From contig WKFJ01000006.1 of the NCBI GenBank assembly GCA_014872785.1, positions 62,001 to 126,000 on the forward strand: a stretch of DNA of 64,000 nt. Reading direction: 5' to 3'. How positions within the stretch are numbered: the first letter of the stretch is position 1; each line of letters starts with the position of its first letter. A program made the position numbers and the translations under genes. Below the pieces are notes generated by a model. That model had not been told where the DNA came from, searched no databases, and saw only the letters and a list, made by a program, of their open reading frames with translations. This DNA is from Alteromonadaceae bacterium. GTDB taxonomy: Bacteria; Pseudomonadota; Gammaproteobacteria; Enterobacterales; Alteromonadaceae. Positions 9,632-17,737 of this stretch are shown one piece after another.

Positions 9632-9814
9632 ATGCGAAAGACAACTTTTGATGATCGCAAATCTAAAACACTTTATGCTGTTTCTGGCGCCGCAGTGTCA
9701 ATTGAAAGCACAAAACAAAGCGCTAGTATTTCCACTAGTGATTCACTCAAAGAAATTCATGCAGAACTAATCGCTCTACTTGACGAACTCGAAGAAGTAT
9801 CCATCGAACTCTAG
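9632..9814 (+). CDS. Small hypothetical protein
   Basis: A 60-residue protein starting MRKTTFDDRKSK, with a Ser/Thr-rich middle and an acidic Leu/Glu-rich C-terminal helix (ELIALLDELEEVSIEL). I prefer the ATG at 9632, 8 bases after AGGA, over the in-frame ATG at 9614, which has no ribosome binding site. It has no signal peptide or cysteines. The family is not recognised. The hairpin leader before it and the receiver-like gene after it suggest a regulated small protein, but that is inference. Confidence 0.5.
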   Translation: MRKTTFDDRKSKTLYAVSGAAVSIESTKQSASISTSDSLKEIHAELIALLDELEEVSIEL

Positions 9815-10048
9815 CCCTTTTAAACATCTAATGTTATCCGCTTTATCTTGTGGAATATGTTCCATTTTATAGTTTTTTGTTACCTATATTTACCCAGTTA
9901 AATTATTGCATCATTTTGTAGGAAATCTCTTACAACATCTTCGGTATTGGCATACGGAATAATGCTGGTGAGCTGCTTAAATTAAGGAGGGGAGAGATAG
10001 ATAGTAGTAGATGGAAGCAACACTACAAGGATGTCGGAGGCGATAGTA

Positions 10049-11641
10049 ATGGTAACCAAAAAATACGCGCACAAGTTAAATATTTTGATTATCAATCAGA
10101 ATATTTCCGCTCGCAGCGAACTTAAGACGATGCTAGCGAACCTCGACCAGTCAGAAGTATCCCTAATGAAAGACGGGCGTGATCTGGTAGGCAGAGAGCA
10201 ATCGTTCAAATACGACTTAATATTCATTCGGGAAGACTTGGATTACAACTTGGGCGGTGCTGACTTAATCCGTTATTTAACCCGAACTAACCTTGTGCCT
10301 AAATGGTGCAAATTTGTAGTCATTACTGATAATCCTCAAGACTGTCATTCCTCCCCCATTTTTAGACATTTGCGCACCGAAGTAATGGGGTCGCAAATGA
10401 ACTATCAGATGCTTAAGAATATTGTTGACGCAACTATCCAATCACTGCGCATTTTCAAAGAACTCCTCAAGAGTCTCAATCACCTGCCTGCTGGCGTTTT
10501 GATCAAGAAGCTATCTGCAATCAACCCGAACTCTTTTCAAACAAGACACCAAGATGAATTGTTAGAGTTAAAGATAAAGCTTCTGATGCAGGGCAGAAGA
10601 GCTGACTTGGCATGGAGCATGTCGGAAAAAATCAGCTATGAAGATGACAAATACAGAGAGCAGCTTTTTATCAGTTTTCAAAGTGGTGATAAAGAAAAGT
10701 TCATGAAAACGCTAGAGCAAGCAGAAAGATGCGGTTTGTTGGTACGTGGCTGTGCCTACTATCGTACCTACCATGCGATGATCCACGAAGAAATAGAGCA
10801 AGCTCTGCGACACTTTGAAAGAATTAATGAATCAGAATTACACCCCAATGAGATTGAAGCTTATGCCTTGTTGCTACTTAAATCACAAGGGCTAAGCAAA
10901 GCGATAGAATATTTGAACCGCAAGCTACATGTTAAAACCGAATCTTGTGATCTTAAGAACATGGTTAACTTGGCTCAGATTAAATGTTACTTGTCCGCGC
11001 TCATGTTAGAAGATTTAGAGGGACAAAGCAGAGACAGCGTTTTAGCAATTATTGACGACATTATTGCGAATAACAGTTGGGCCAAAGGTTCCTATCGCTA
11101 CAACATGTATAAGCCGTTCATCCAAGTGTGCTTAGCGGTAATGAAATCTCAAAAAGTCTCTTTGCACTTTGAAAAGCTTTATCGCTATCGTCACCAATTA
11201 GATGTAACCCAATTGAGTCTGCTACTGTATGTCGCTCATAAGCAAAACAAGCTGACTTATGCCAAAGAGCTACACAAACTGCTAGAGAGAAATGAAGCGC
11301 GATTGGAGATAAGCCCGGAGCTTATTAGCCATCACATTCTTTCGAAAGATATTCAACGCAGTACCATGAACAATGAACGTATCAAAGAGCGTTCAAGAGA
11401 ACTTGGACAGGCGCAGGAAGAAGCTGGAAGATTGTTTCGTTCTCTCAAGAAATTCTATTTCGCCACGTTTGCTACTGGTGCTGGTGATAGCGACAAACTC
11501 AAGATGTTGTCGTTAATGAAACGGCTTAACATCAATCAATATTGGGATTTAAAGCCAATACAATTGCTCAGTGATTTAGAACATAACTCACTCAACTCTG
11601 AGCAACAAGACGAGCTAAGCGAGCTCAAGGCTGCCTGTTAA
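10049..11641 (+). CDS. Degenerate receiver-domain protein with TPR-like helical tail
   Basis: A 530-residue cytosolic protein. Residues about 10-130 align with a response-regulator receiver fold (LNILIINQNISARSELK, YDLIFIRE, FVVITD), but the acidic pair is replaced by N/Q and the phosphoacceptor aspartate position by Arg, so phosphorylation is unlikely. The rest (about 150-520) is helical, with TPR-like repeats (ALRHFERI and AYALLLLKSQGLSKAIEYLN). This matches the TPR-containing response regulators of marine gammaproteobacteria. The ATG at 10049 is chosen because GGAGG lies 8 bases upstream; the ATG at 10031 is too close to its own SD. An 11-codon ORF (10011-10046) ends 2 bases before the start. 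Output and partners are unknown. Confidence 0.75.
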   Translation: MVTKKYAHKLNILIINQNISARSELKTMLANLDQSEVSLMKDGRDLVGREQSFKYDLIFIREDLDYNLGGADLIRYLTRTNLVPKWCKFVVITDNPQDCHSSPIFRHLRTEVMGSQMNYQMLKNIVDATIQSLRIFKELLKSLNHLPAGVLIKKLSAINPNSFQTRHQDELLELKIKLLMQGRRADLAWSMSEKISYEDDKYREQLFISFQSGDKEKFMKTLEQAERCGLLVRGCAYYRTYHAMIHEEIEQALRHFERINESELHPNEIEAYALLLLKSQGLSKAIEYLNRKLHVKTESCDLKNMVNLAQIKCYLSALMLEDLEGQSRDSVLAIIDDIIANNSWAKGSYRYNMYKPFIQVCLAVMKSQKVSLHFEKLYRYRHQLDVTQLSLLLYVAHKQNKLTYAKELHKLLERNEARLEISPELISHHILSKDIQRSTMNNERIKERSRELGQAQEEAGRLFRSLKKFYFATFATGAGDSDKLKMLSLMKRLNINQYWDLKPIQLLSDLEHNSLNSEQQDELSELKAAC

Positions 11642-11660
11642 TCACTGTTGTGTAACAGGC
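11633..11660 (+). terminator. Hairpin at the end of the receiver/TPR gene
   Basis: GCCTGTTA (11633-11640) and TAACAGGC (11653-11660) pair perfectly around a 12-base loop that includes the stop codon region. Only a short TCTT follows, so this is a weak terminator candidate. Confidence 0.35.
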
Positions 11661-11747
11661 TCTTACATGAAACACCATCAGTTATTAAAACATGGCCGCG
11701 TTTAGTCACACCAGCTATTTAAGCGATGTTGGTTATAGCGTGGGTTA

Positions 11748-11924
11748 TCAGGCTGTGGTGTTGATGTTTTGCCCCACATTTCCAGTCGGGCGCTGCGTGG
11801 TTTCCTGTAATACTTCCTGTTCATTTGACTGAACTTGTCGTTGATTTTGTTCTGAACGATTGCTGGAAGACCCTTGAATTGTCGCCAACGATTCCGCACT
11901 TCCGCTTGTTGAACCAATCTGCAT
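11748..11924 (-). CDS. Small Gln/Ser/Asn-rich protein
   Basis: A 58-residue ORF beginning MQIGSTSGSAESLATIQG, rich in Gln, Ser, Asn and Thr and without hydrophobic segments. A ribosome binding site (GGAGT) lies 6 bases before its ATG, which supports it over the overlapping 71-codon frame at 11702-11917, which has none. The composition recalls short soluble proteins sometimes filed as putative motility proteins in this group, but I do not assign a function. Confidence 0.45.
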   Translation of the reverse strand: MQIGSTSGSAESLATIQGSSSNRSEQNQRQVQSNEQEVLQETTQRPTGNVGQNINTTA

Positions 11925-12006
11925 GACGTTACTCCACTGTGAATTTCAACTTAATTGTATATAAATTAGACGATGTGGTGAACCCCACTCAGATTACAAA
12001 TCGAAT

Positions 12007-12969
12007 TTATTCTAGCATGACGCAAAGCCCGTCATGTGCGGCGATTACGTCAAGCGATTGTCCAGTGCCAATCAGCTTTGCAAAACTCTTGGCTTCTAAA
12101 AGGCTGTTGTATATTTGTTGGTCGCTGTGAATTGGGTCATGGTGAAATAAACACAAGGCCTTCGCGTTACCACGCAAACACAATTCCACTCCCATAAGGT
12201 TACTAGAATGCCCCCAATCTTCTTTCAGGGTCACCGCTTCGAGTAGCGAGTACATTGCATCGAACACCACCAAATCAGCGTTTTGAATAAACTCAACGAA
12301 CCTGTCTAGCTCATCTTGGTCGTCGACTTTATGCTCAGAATCTGTTGAGTAAACAATGGACTTGTCGTTCTTACGAAAACGATAACCATAAGAGTCACCT
12401 TCATGTAATTGCAATTGCGCATCGACAGTGATGCCTTCGACTTCAATCGGTTGGCCAACCGTCATCTTCCTAAACTCAATGTCCGCCCCCAGGGCAGAAA
12501 AGTCTACTGGGAAGTTGGGAGCACTGTGTTGTCTGCGGAAGGTATCTTCTATGTGATCATGACAACCATAAATTATGATTTTATGGCCAGGGATATACGC
12601 GGGTGTGAAAAAGGGAAAGCCCATAATATGGTCCCAATGCAAATGGGACATAAACACATGAAATGTTTTGCTCCGTTGAGCACCTCCATTTGCTAAGTAA
12701 TGTCCAGCGAACTCTCTGGCACCAGAGCCAAAATCACAGAGGATAAAATCGCCTTGGCCTTGGTCGATTTCTATGCAACTCGAGTTGCCACCATAGGTTC
12801 CGGTAAGAGGAAACCGAAGTGAATCTAAAAAGACGTCTATCATGTCAGGGTCTTTTAGTTCTTGCTCGATAGCCTCTTCCAGTACCAATGACATTTTCTT
12901 CTTCAACTGGTGACTGTTTTGTGCGGTGGGAATTGAACCGCGTGTACCCCAAAACTTTACATTAAGCAC
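12007..12969 (-). CDS. Metallo-beta-lactamase-fold hydrolase
   Basis: A 320-residue soluble hydrolase. It opens with LNVKFWGTRGSIPT, typical of the MBL-fold phosphodiesterase-like group. The metal site motif SHLHWDHIMGFPFF (HxHxDH) lies near residues 109-122, and later metal ligands are STDSEH (about 210) and HHDP (about 277). No signal peptide is seen. It could cleave a cyclic nucleotide or another phosphodiester, but related proteins have varied substrates. It is divergent from the membrane-protein gene at 13185. Confidence 0.85.
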   Translation of the reverse strand: MLNVKFWGTRGSIPTAQNSHQLKKKMSLVLEEAIEQELKDPDMIDVFLDSLRFPLTGTYGGNSSCIEIDQGQGDFILCDFGSGAREFAGHYLANGGAQRSKTFHVFMSHLHWDHIMGFPFFTPAYIPGHKIIIYGCHDHIEDTFRRQHSAPNFPVDFSALGADIEFRKMTVGQPIEVEGITVDAQLQLHEGDSYGYRFRKNDKSIVYSTDSEHKVDDQDELDRFVEFIQNADLVVFDAMYSLLEAVTLKEDWGHSSNLMGVELCLRGNAKALCLFHHDPIHSDQQIYNSLLEAKSFAKLIGTGQSLDVIAAHDGLCVMLE

Positions 12970-13184
12970 TGACCAACATCCCTATTCTTTCCTTCTTCGC
13001 TAGACTCGGCATAGTTGATGTCTATTTTTTATTCACACTATGAAATTATAAGCAATAAATCAAAACTTTAGCGATTAACCTATAGTCTTAAGTAGTGTAG
13101 ATCGCAAAATTGGTCATTTTTAGATAGTCTATGGATGATCCGGATAAAAATAAGCACATGCATAAGTGCAATGAGAGCAACAAC

Positions 13185-14498
13185 ATGACAGACAAGCAGT
13201 CAGATAATGTCATCGAATCCTCCGCAGATAAGGACATCGGCGACGCTACCTTTATTGAAAATCACAGCAAAATTGCTGCGTTAAGGACAAGACTCAATAA
13301 CTTTAAGTTGGGCTTCTTCGACCGACTCTCAAACATGACATTTTCACAGTGGACCTATGTCGTTGCGATTGTCTTCTTACTAGGGCATTCCGATTCCGAA
13401 GCCGACGAAGTCAACAGGCTGCTAATCGCGGGTTCAATTGCTCTGGTTGGACTAACCAGAGAAGTTTGGAAAATCTTTACCAAAGTCTGGGATCACACCT
13501 TGGGCAAGGGCGTCTTGTTCGTACTATATGCCGCAACAGCTAACTTTGCATTGGCAATTTCCGCCCTTAAGATAAACGTTATTGCCGGTGTCGAGCCAAC
13601 CATTTTTGCCTTCACTATGGGTTTTGCCACACTACTAATGCTGCCTTTCTGGCTAATTGTAGCCAGTATATTATTTATGAGTTCACTGTTGATCTTAGGT
13701 AATGTATGGCTACTGGTGTCTTTGCTACTAAGAATTATCGGGGTTAAATTAACTATCTATTGGGAAGACAAGTCCTTTATTGTCGTCACCTTGATCGCGC
13801 GTATCGTGCTTATCCCAGTGGTCATTTATACACTGCTTTATGCCATTAACCCCTACCTCAAGCAGATGGATATGTTTGGCGACTCACTAGAACTACATTT
13901 TATTGAAGCGGATAATCTGCAAGAAGAAGATTTAGAAAGATACAGCGCCTTACCCAAGTCTGAAATTGACGCTGCTGTTGCCAGAATTAGGCAACAAGAG
14001 CTCGGTGACGCTGCTGAACTGCCCGGAGTAAGTAAAGTGACGGGTGAGCAAATACTGGCGAACATAGATGCCTACAACGCACAATTAAAAGCAGCAGGTG
14101 AAACTGGCGAAGCCCCCCAAACGGTTGACATAGAAGGTGAAACCAAATTCTTAGATACCGTGATCGCACACTTCATTTTTCGTTTCGAAACATACCAGCA
14201 TTCACGTTGTAAAAAAGAACCCGAACAACGGGCATTAAGCATTGATGAAGAAAGTGTTTTCGTTGCACAGCTAGACGCAGATGCCGACAATGGTGTGCTC
14301 TTCTCAGTACTTCCTTGCGAGCCCGACTACCGAAAAATAGGAGAGCGAAATACTCCACCGCAGACAGCTAATGATGACGATGCTCCCCGTTCTTCTCAAA
14401 CAGAGGAAACGTCGATTGAACCTGAGACATCTGAGCCCGATGCAGCATCAACTGAGGCGACAGAAACTAACACTGAGGATGGTAATAAGACACCTTAA
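13185..14498 (+). CDS. Unknown inner-membrane protein with acidic C-terminal tail
   Basis: A 437-residue protein. A hydrophilic N-terminus is followed by about five TM helices between residues 50 and 240 (YVVAIVFLLGH, VLFVLYAATANFALAISAL, FATLLMLPFWLIVASILFM, LIARIVLIPVVIYTLLY). After that comes a soluble domain with two cysteines (HSRCKKEPE, VLPCEPDYRK) and a Glu/Thr/Ser-rich disordered tail. I chose the ATG at 13185 because GAGAG lies upstream; in-frame ATGs at 13131 and 13158 would extend it. The family is not recognised. A clear terminator follows. Confidence 0.7.
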   Translation: MTDKQSDNVIESSADKDIGDATFIENHSKIAALRTRLNNFKLGFFDRLSNMTFSQWTYVVAIVFLLGHSDSEADEVNRLLIAGSIALVGLTREVWKIFTKVWDHTLGKGVLFVLYAATANFALAISALKINVIAGVEPTIFAFTMGFATLLMLPFWLIVASILFMSSLLILGNVWLLVSLLLRIIGVKLTIYWEDKSFIVVTLIARIVLIPVVIYTLLYAINPYLKQMDMFGDSLELHFIEADNLQEEDLERYSALPKSEIDAAVARIRQQELGDAAELPGVSKVTGEQILANIDAYNAQLKAAGETGEAPQTVDIEGETKFLDTVIAHFIFRFETYQHSRCKKEPEQRALSIDEESVFVAQLDADADNGVLFSVLPCEPDYRKIGERNTPPQTANDDDAPRSSQTEETSIEPETSEPDAASTEATETNTEDGNKTP

Positions 14499-14532
14499 AC
14501 ACATTCGCTTAGCAGCTTTTTAGAGGTGTTAT

Positions 14533-14558
14533 AAATTAGGGCTAAGTAGCCCTAATTT
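14533..14558. terminator. Strong bidirectional terminator
   Basis: A 12-bp perfect stem, AAATTAGGGCTA with TAGCCCTAATTT, follows the membrane-protein gene. The T-rich end on each strand lets it serve both that gene and the converging operon ending at 14587. Confidence 0.8.
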
Positions 14559-14588
14559 TAGAGCCTGTTTATCTTTGTGGTACAAGTT
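14559..14588 (+). repeat. Truncated MITE end at the 3' end of the DSD1-family gene
   Basis: TAGAGCCTGTTTATCTTTG and the next bases (TGGTACAAGTT) match the left 30 bases of the 121-bp MITE family. The match ends at the stop codon (14587-14589) of the leftward gene, so the insertion or its remnant abuts or supplies that stop. Confidence 0.55.
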
Positions 14589-15711
14589 ACCAGCCATTAC
14601 ATCTCGGCCAATTAGCAAGTGGCTCATTAGCGTCTATAACATGATAACTATCGTATGCAGCGGCCGTCATACAAGCATGATTTGGTAATACCCGAAATCG
14701 AGTACCTATTGGGTATTCAGCACACAGTTTACCCTCGGGCAATTTGACAATGCCATGCTCTTGGTTCACTGCGTTAACGATTAAGCCGGTCTCTTCACCT
14801 TCTAATGTCACCAACTTTCCGTAACCGTAATCTACATTCTGAGCCGCAGTACTCCGGTCTTTTGACATCGCCAAACCACCGGCATCAATCAACAATGCAT
14901 GTTGATCTGGCTTGTGGGTTGTTACTGCGCATAGCACCGACAAGGCAATATCTGATTCGTCACATGCGCCCATTTGTGCCTGAAACAAATCGAAAAACAC
15001 GAATACACCAGGCCTGATTTCTTGAATACCGGCAAATGACTCGGCAGCGACTACCGTGGGTGTGGATCCTATAGTCACATAATTGACCTCAATTCCTGCG
15101 GCCAACAACCGGTCTCGCGCATGCAATATTCTCTGCTGTTCCTGCTCTGCAAATTCAAATGCTTGCTGGATGTTTTCGCTGTCGTATGAAATTCCCGCGT
15201 GGGTCATTAACCCTAACAACTCAATATTAGGGGCTGAACTCAAGCTTTTGGCAAGTTGTAACAGTTCTTGAGAGTCTGGTAGACAACCTGCCCGATGGCC
15301 ATCCACATCGACTTCAACAAATACGTGAAACAACGTGTCTTGTTGCTTGGCAAACTCATCAAGCGCAGAGGCTGTAGCAATATTGTCCAGAATTACTTTA
15401 AGTCGCACACCTTGTCTAAGGAGTGCTGCCGCGCGCGTAAATTTGCCAGGCTCTATACTAACTGCATACAAGATATCCGTGTAACCGCCGTCAGCAAAGT
15501 ACTCCGCTTCTCTTAAAGTGGATACCGTTATTGGGGTCTTTTTCGGCTCATTGGCATCAAATAAATCGGCTACAAAAACGGATTTGGCCGTTTTCATATG
15601 TGGCCTCAAGACAACATTATGCGCTCTTGCCTTGTCTTGCATGCGAGTAATGTTGCCAAGCAATTTAGACTTATCTAACAGTAAACAAGGGGTTCTTAAA
15701 TGACTAAACAC
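14587..15711 (-). CDS. DSD1-family PLP enzyme (D-threonine aldolase / D-serine dehydratase-like)
   Basis: PLP-dependent alanine-racemase-fold enzyme acting on D-hydroxy-amino acids, 374 residues. The Schiff-base lysine is in RPHMKTAKS (about residues 37-45), GSTPT binds the cofactor phosphate, and the C-terminal metal site H-x-C is in PNHACMTAAAYDSY. These fit D-threonine aldolase or eukaryotic-type D-serine dehydratase; the exact substrate is open. The start is GTG at 15711 after AGAGG. It is the last gene of a five-gene leftward operon, 18 bases after the copper chaperone gene. Its stop coincides with a MITE remnant. Confidence 0.88.
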   Translation of the reverse strand: MFSHLRTPCLLLDKSKLLGNITRMQDKARAHNVVLRPHMKTAKSVFVADLFDANEPKKTPITVSTLREAEYFADGGYTDILYAVSIEPGKFTRAAALLRQGVRLKVILDNIATASALDEFAKQQDTLFHVFVEVDVDGHRAGCLPDSQELLQLAKSLSSAPNIELLGLMTHAGISYDSENIQQAFEFAEQEQQRILHARDRLLAAGIEVNYVTIGSTPTVVAAESFAGIQEIRPGVFVFFDLFQAQMGACDESDIALSVLCAVTTHKPDQHALLIDAGGLAMSKDRSTAAQNVDYGYGKLVTLEGEETGLIVNAVNQEHGIVKLPEGKLCAEYPIGTRFRVLPNHACMTAAAYDSYHVIDANEPLANWPRCNGW

Positions 15712-15729
15712 ATTGCCTCTTCTTTACGC

Positions 15730-16194
15730 TTAATGATGATGGTGATGACTGTGATCATCTTGTTTTTTTACTGCAGCTTCTACTACTGGCACTTGCAGCG
15801 TGATAGCTTCGCGATTGGCAAATTCTATGGTCACTGGCACAGACATCTCAGCGGTTAAAGGCGCGGTTAGCCCCATTAGCATAATGTGCTTGCCACGAGG
15901 CGCTAACGAAAGTGTTTCCGAAGCCGCAATTTCGATAGGTAATGTAAGTTGGCGCATTTTAGCCATTTCACCTTCGATAGTGGTTTCATGCACTTGCACC
16001 TCGCGAGTGATGGAATTTGGAATAGAGACCGCGGTGATGGTGACCGTCTCAGTCCCATTGTTTTGTACTTCCATATACATTGCCCCAGTAGAAGCAAACT
16101 TAAAGGTCGCTGGCGCTCTTGCTTCTGTAACATTGACCTCAGCATTAACACTGAATGTTAATCCTAAACTTAACAGTGTTAGAAATTTGCGCAT
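15730..16194 (-). CDS. Periplasmic copper chaperone PCuAC
   Basis: Exported copper-binding protein that delivers Cu(I), classically to cytochrome c oxidase. It has 154 residues with a signal peptide of about 18 residues (ending NAE). The copper motif is present: His in VHETTIEGEM, the Met cluster EMAKM, and GKHIMLMG 20-odd residues later. The C-terminus ends in a His-rich HSHHHHH tail that may add metal capacity. A good SD (AGGAGAGAAG) precedes the ATG. It sits 8 bases after the AlkD-like gene in the same operon, with no oxidase genes nearby. Confidence 0.9.
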   Translation of the reverse strand: MRKFLTLLSLGLTFSVNAEVNVTEARAPATFKFASTGAMYMEVQNNGTETVTITAVSIPNSITREVQVHETTIEGEMAKMRQLTLPIEIAASETLSLAPRGKHIMLMGLTAPLTAEMSVPVTIEFANREAITLQVPVVEAAVKKQDDHSHHHHH

Positions 16195-16202
16195 CTTCTC
16201 TC

Positions 16203-16880
16203 CTATTTATTTTTATTAATATTTTTTAACGCTTCACGATAGCTCAATCTAGATAGAATTGTTTTATTTTCGGCAACAAACTCGTTAACCCAATCAGGAT
16301 TGGTTTTACTGTATTCGCGCAATACCCAACCGATGGCTTTTCGGATGAAAAACTCCGTTTCTGGCGCGAGTAATATTATCGAGCTCGCCAATAACTCAGT
16401 TTGCGTATCTGATTTGTGTTTTAAGTGCGCCAACAATGCACAGCGGCGTACCCAGAAATTTTCATCAGCTTGCCACTTCACTACCTTGCTTGGCAATAAC
16501 TCATTGTTTAGCAACAAAAGTCCAATAAGGGTACCCGAAATCCAATCGACAGTATCCCAGTTGCTCGCCGTCTTAAGTAACCGCTCGTATAACGGAAGTG
16601 CCTCTAGCGTGCGAAATTGACGGTATTGTTCCGCAATTTCTAGTGCCATGTACATGTCTTCGCGACAACTACCGTGCCATAGTGTTTCGATAGTCGTTTG
16701 ATATTCCGCAAAGTCCACGATTTGAAATTGCTTCTTCGCACTGCGAATTATTTGTTTTCTGGCCGGAGCCGCCAAACCATAAAACGGTTGTGTCGTTTTC
16801 ATATAGGCTTGCATCGATGCGGCTTTCTCGGGCATTGCAAGTCGCTGCATCTCCGATTTTAAATATTCAACAAGTGCCAT
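16203..16880 (-). CDS. AlkD-family DNA alkylation repair protein
   Basis: DNA glycosylase of the HEAT-like-repeat AlkD family, which excises cationic alkylated purines without base flipping. The protein has 225 residues, all helical. The conserved segment NWDTVDWISG (about 108-117) carries the Trp and Asp, FWVRRCALLAHL (about 142-153) the Arg, and FFIRKAIGWVLREY (about 176-189) the next. It starts 9 bases after the stops of sseA and is followed 8 bases later by the copper chaperone gene, so it is co-transcribed. No ada or alkA is in the window. Confidence 0.9.
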   Translation of the reverse strand: MALVEYLKSEMQRLAMPEKAASMQAYMKTTQPFYGLAAPARKQIIRSAKKQFQIVDFAEYQTTIETLWHGSCREDMYMALEIAEQYRQFRTLEALPLYERLLKTASNWDTVDWISGTLIGLLLLNNELLPSKVVKWQADENFWVRRCALLAHLKHKSDTQTELLASSIILLAPETEFFIRKAIGWVLREYSKTNPDWVNEFVAENKTILSRLSYREALKNINKNK

Positions 16881-16889
16881 GGATTATTA

Positions 16890-17729
16890 TTATCCCAGTT
16901 CAACAGGCAAACTTGAATCTGCTCCCCAATCAGACCAGGAGCCGTCATAGACACTCAGTTGAGTCATACCCAACTGTGTTGCGGCCAATGCCAAAATACA
17001 CGCGGTTATACCGGAACCACAGGAGAACAAACAAGGTGTATGTTGGTTAAGCTGACGCTGTTGAAACAGTTGCTGCAATTCGCTTTCTGATTTCATGAGA
17101 CCGTCTTGCGTCAACAGTTTGTAGTGTAAATTCAACGACGACGGTATGTGCCCAGCCCTAACATGAGGACGCGGATCTTTTTCCCCACCAGTGAATCTCG
17201 ACGGGGAGCGAGCGTCAACAATGCAAACTTGCTCCTGTGACGTTGCTTCCAAAATTGTGTCTCTGTCTACAAAAAAGCCGGGGCTTGGTTTACACACGAA
17301 ATCACCATGGGGAACATCACGCACTGGCGCGTCGACTACTGGCAGGTCAAGCGCTTGCCAAGCAGGCAATCCCCCGTCAAGCACATAAACCTTTTTAGCG
17401 CCCATACTCTTGAACATCCACCAGGCTCTAGGCGAGGAGTAAATCCCCATGTTGTCGTAAACCACAATTGTTGAAGATTGATTCACACCTAATGCTCGCA
17501 CCTGCTGCTGAAACTGCTCTGCAGTTGGCATCATGTACGACAGTGATGCGTCTTGATCACAAATAGATTGTTCAAAATCGAATAATCGAGTATCTGGGAT
17601 GTAAGCCTGTCTAGCTTGGTTCTTTTGCCCCGGTAAAGGGTTACGCATGCTGGCATCGAAAATAACGATTTCAGGATCGTGCAAATGTTCGTGTAACCAT
17701 TTTACTGAAACGAGATTATTCATAGCCAC
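16890..17729 (-). CDS. sseA: 3-mercaptopyruvate sulfurtransferase
   Basis: Two-domain rhodanese that moves sulfur from 3-mercaptopyruvate to a thiol or cyanide acceptor in the cytosol; 279 residues. The inactive N-terminal domain has YDNMGIYSSPRAWWMF. The C-terminal domain carries the active-site loop SCGSGITA (about 237-244), the CGSG(V/I)TA signature of SseA rather than the CRxGxR of thiosulfate sulfurtransferase. The start is GTG at 17729, 5 bases after AGGAG; an ATG two codons later is possible. Three stop codons in a row (TAATAATAA) end it, 9 bases before the AlkD-like gene. Confidence 0.93.
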   Translation of the reverse strand: MAMNNLVSVKWLHEHLHDPEIVIFDASMRNPLPGQKNQARQAYIPDTRLFDFEQSICDQDASLSYMMPTAEQFQQQVRALGVNQSSTIVVYDNMGIYSSPRAWWMFKSMGAKKVYVLDGGLPAWQALDLPVVDAPVRDVPHGDFVCKPSPGFFVDRDTILEATSQEQVCIVDARSPSRFTGGEKDPRPHVRAGHIPSSLNLHYKLLTQDGLMKSESELQQLFQQRQLNQHTPCLFSCGSGITACILALAATQLGMTQLSVYDGSWSDWGADSSLPVELG

Positions 17730-17737
17730 GTAAACTC

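Noticed and set aside
11702-11917. 71-codon minus-strand ORF
   Set aside because: No ribosome binding site; the overlapping 58-codon frame at 11748-11924 has GGAGT before its ATG and a more protein-like composition.
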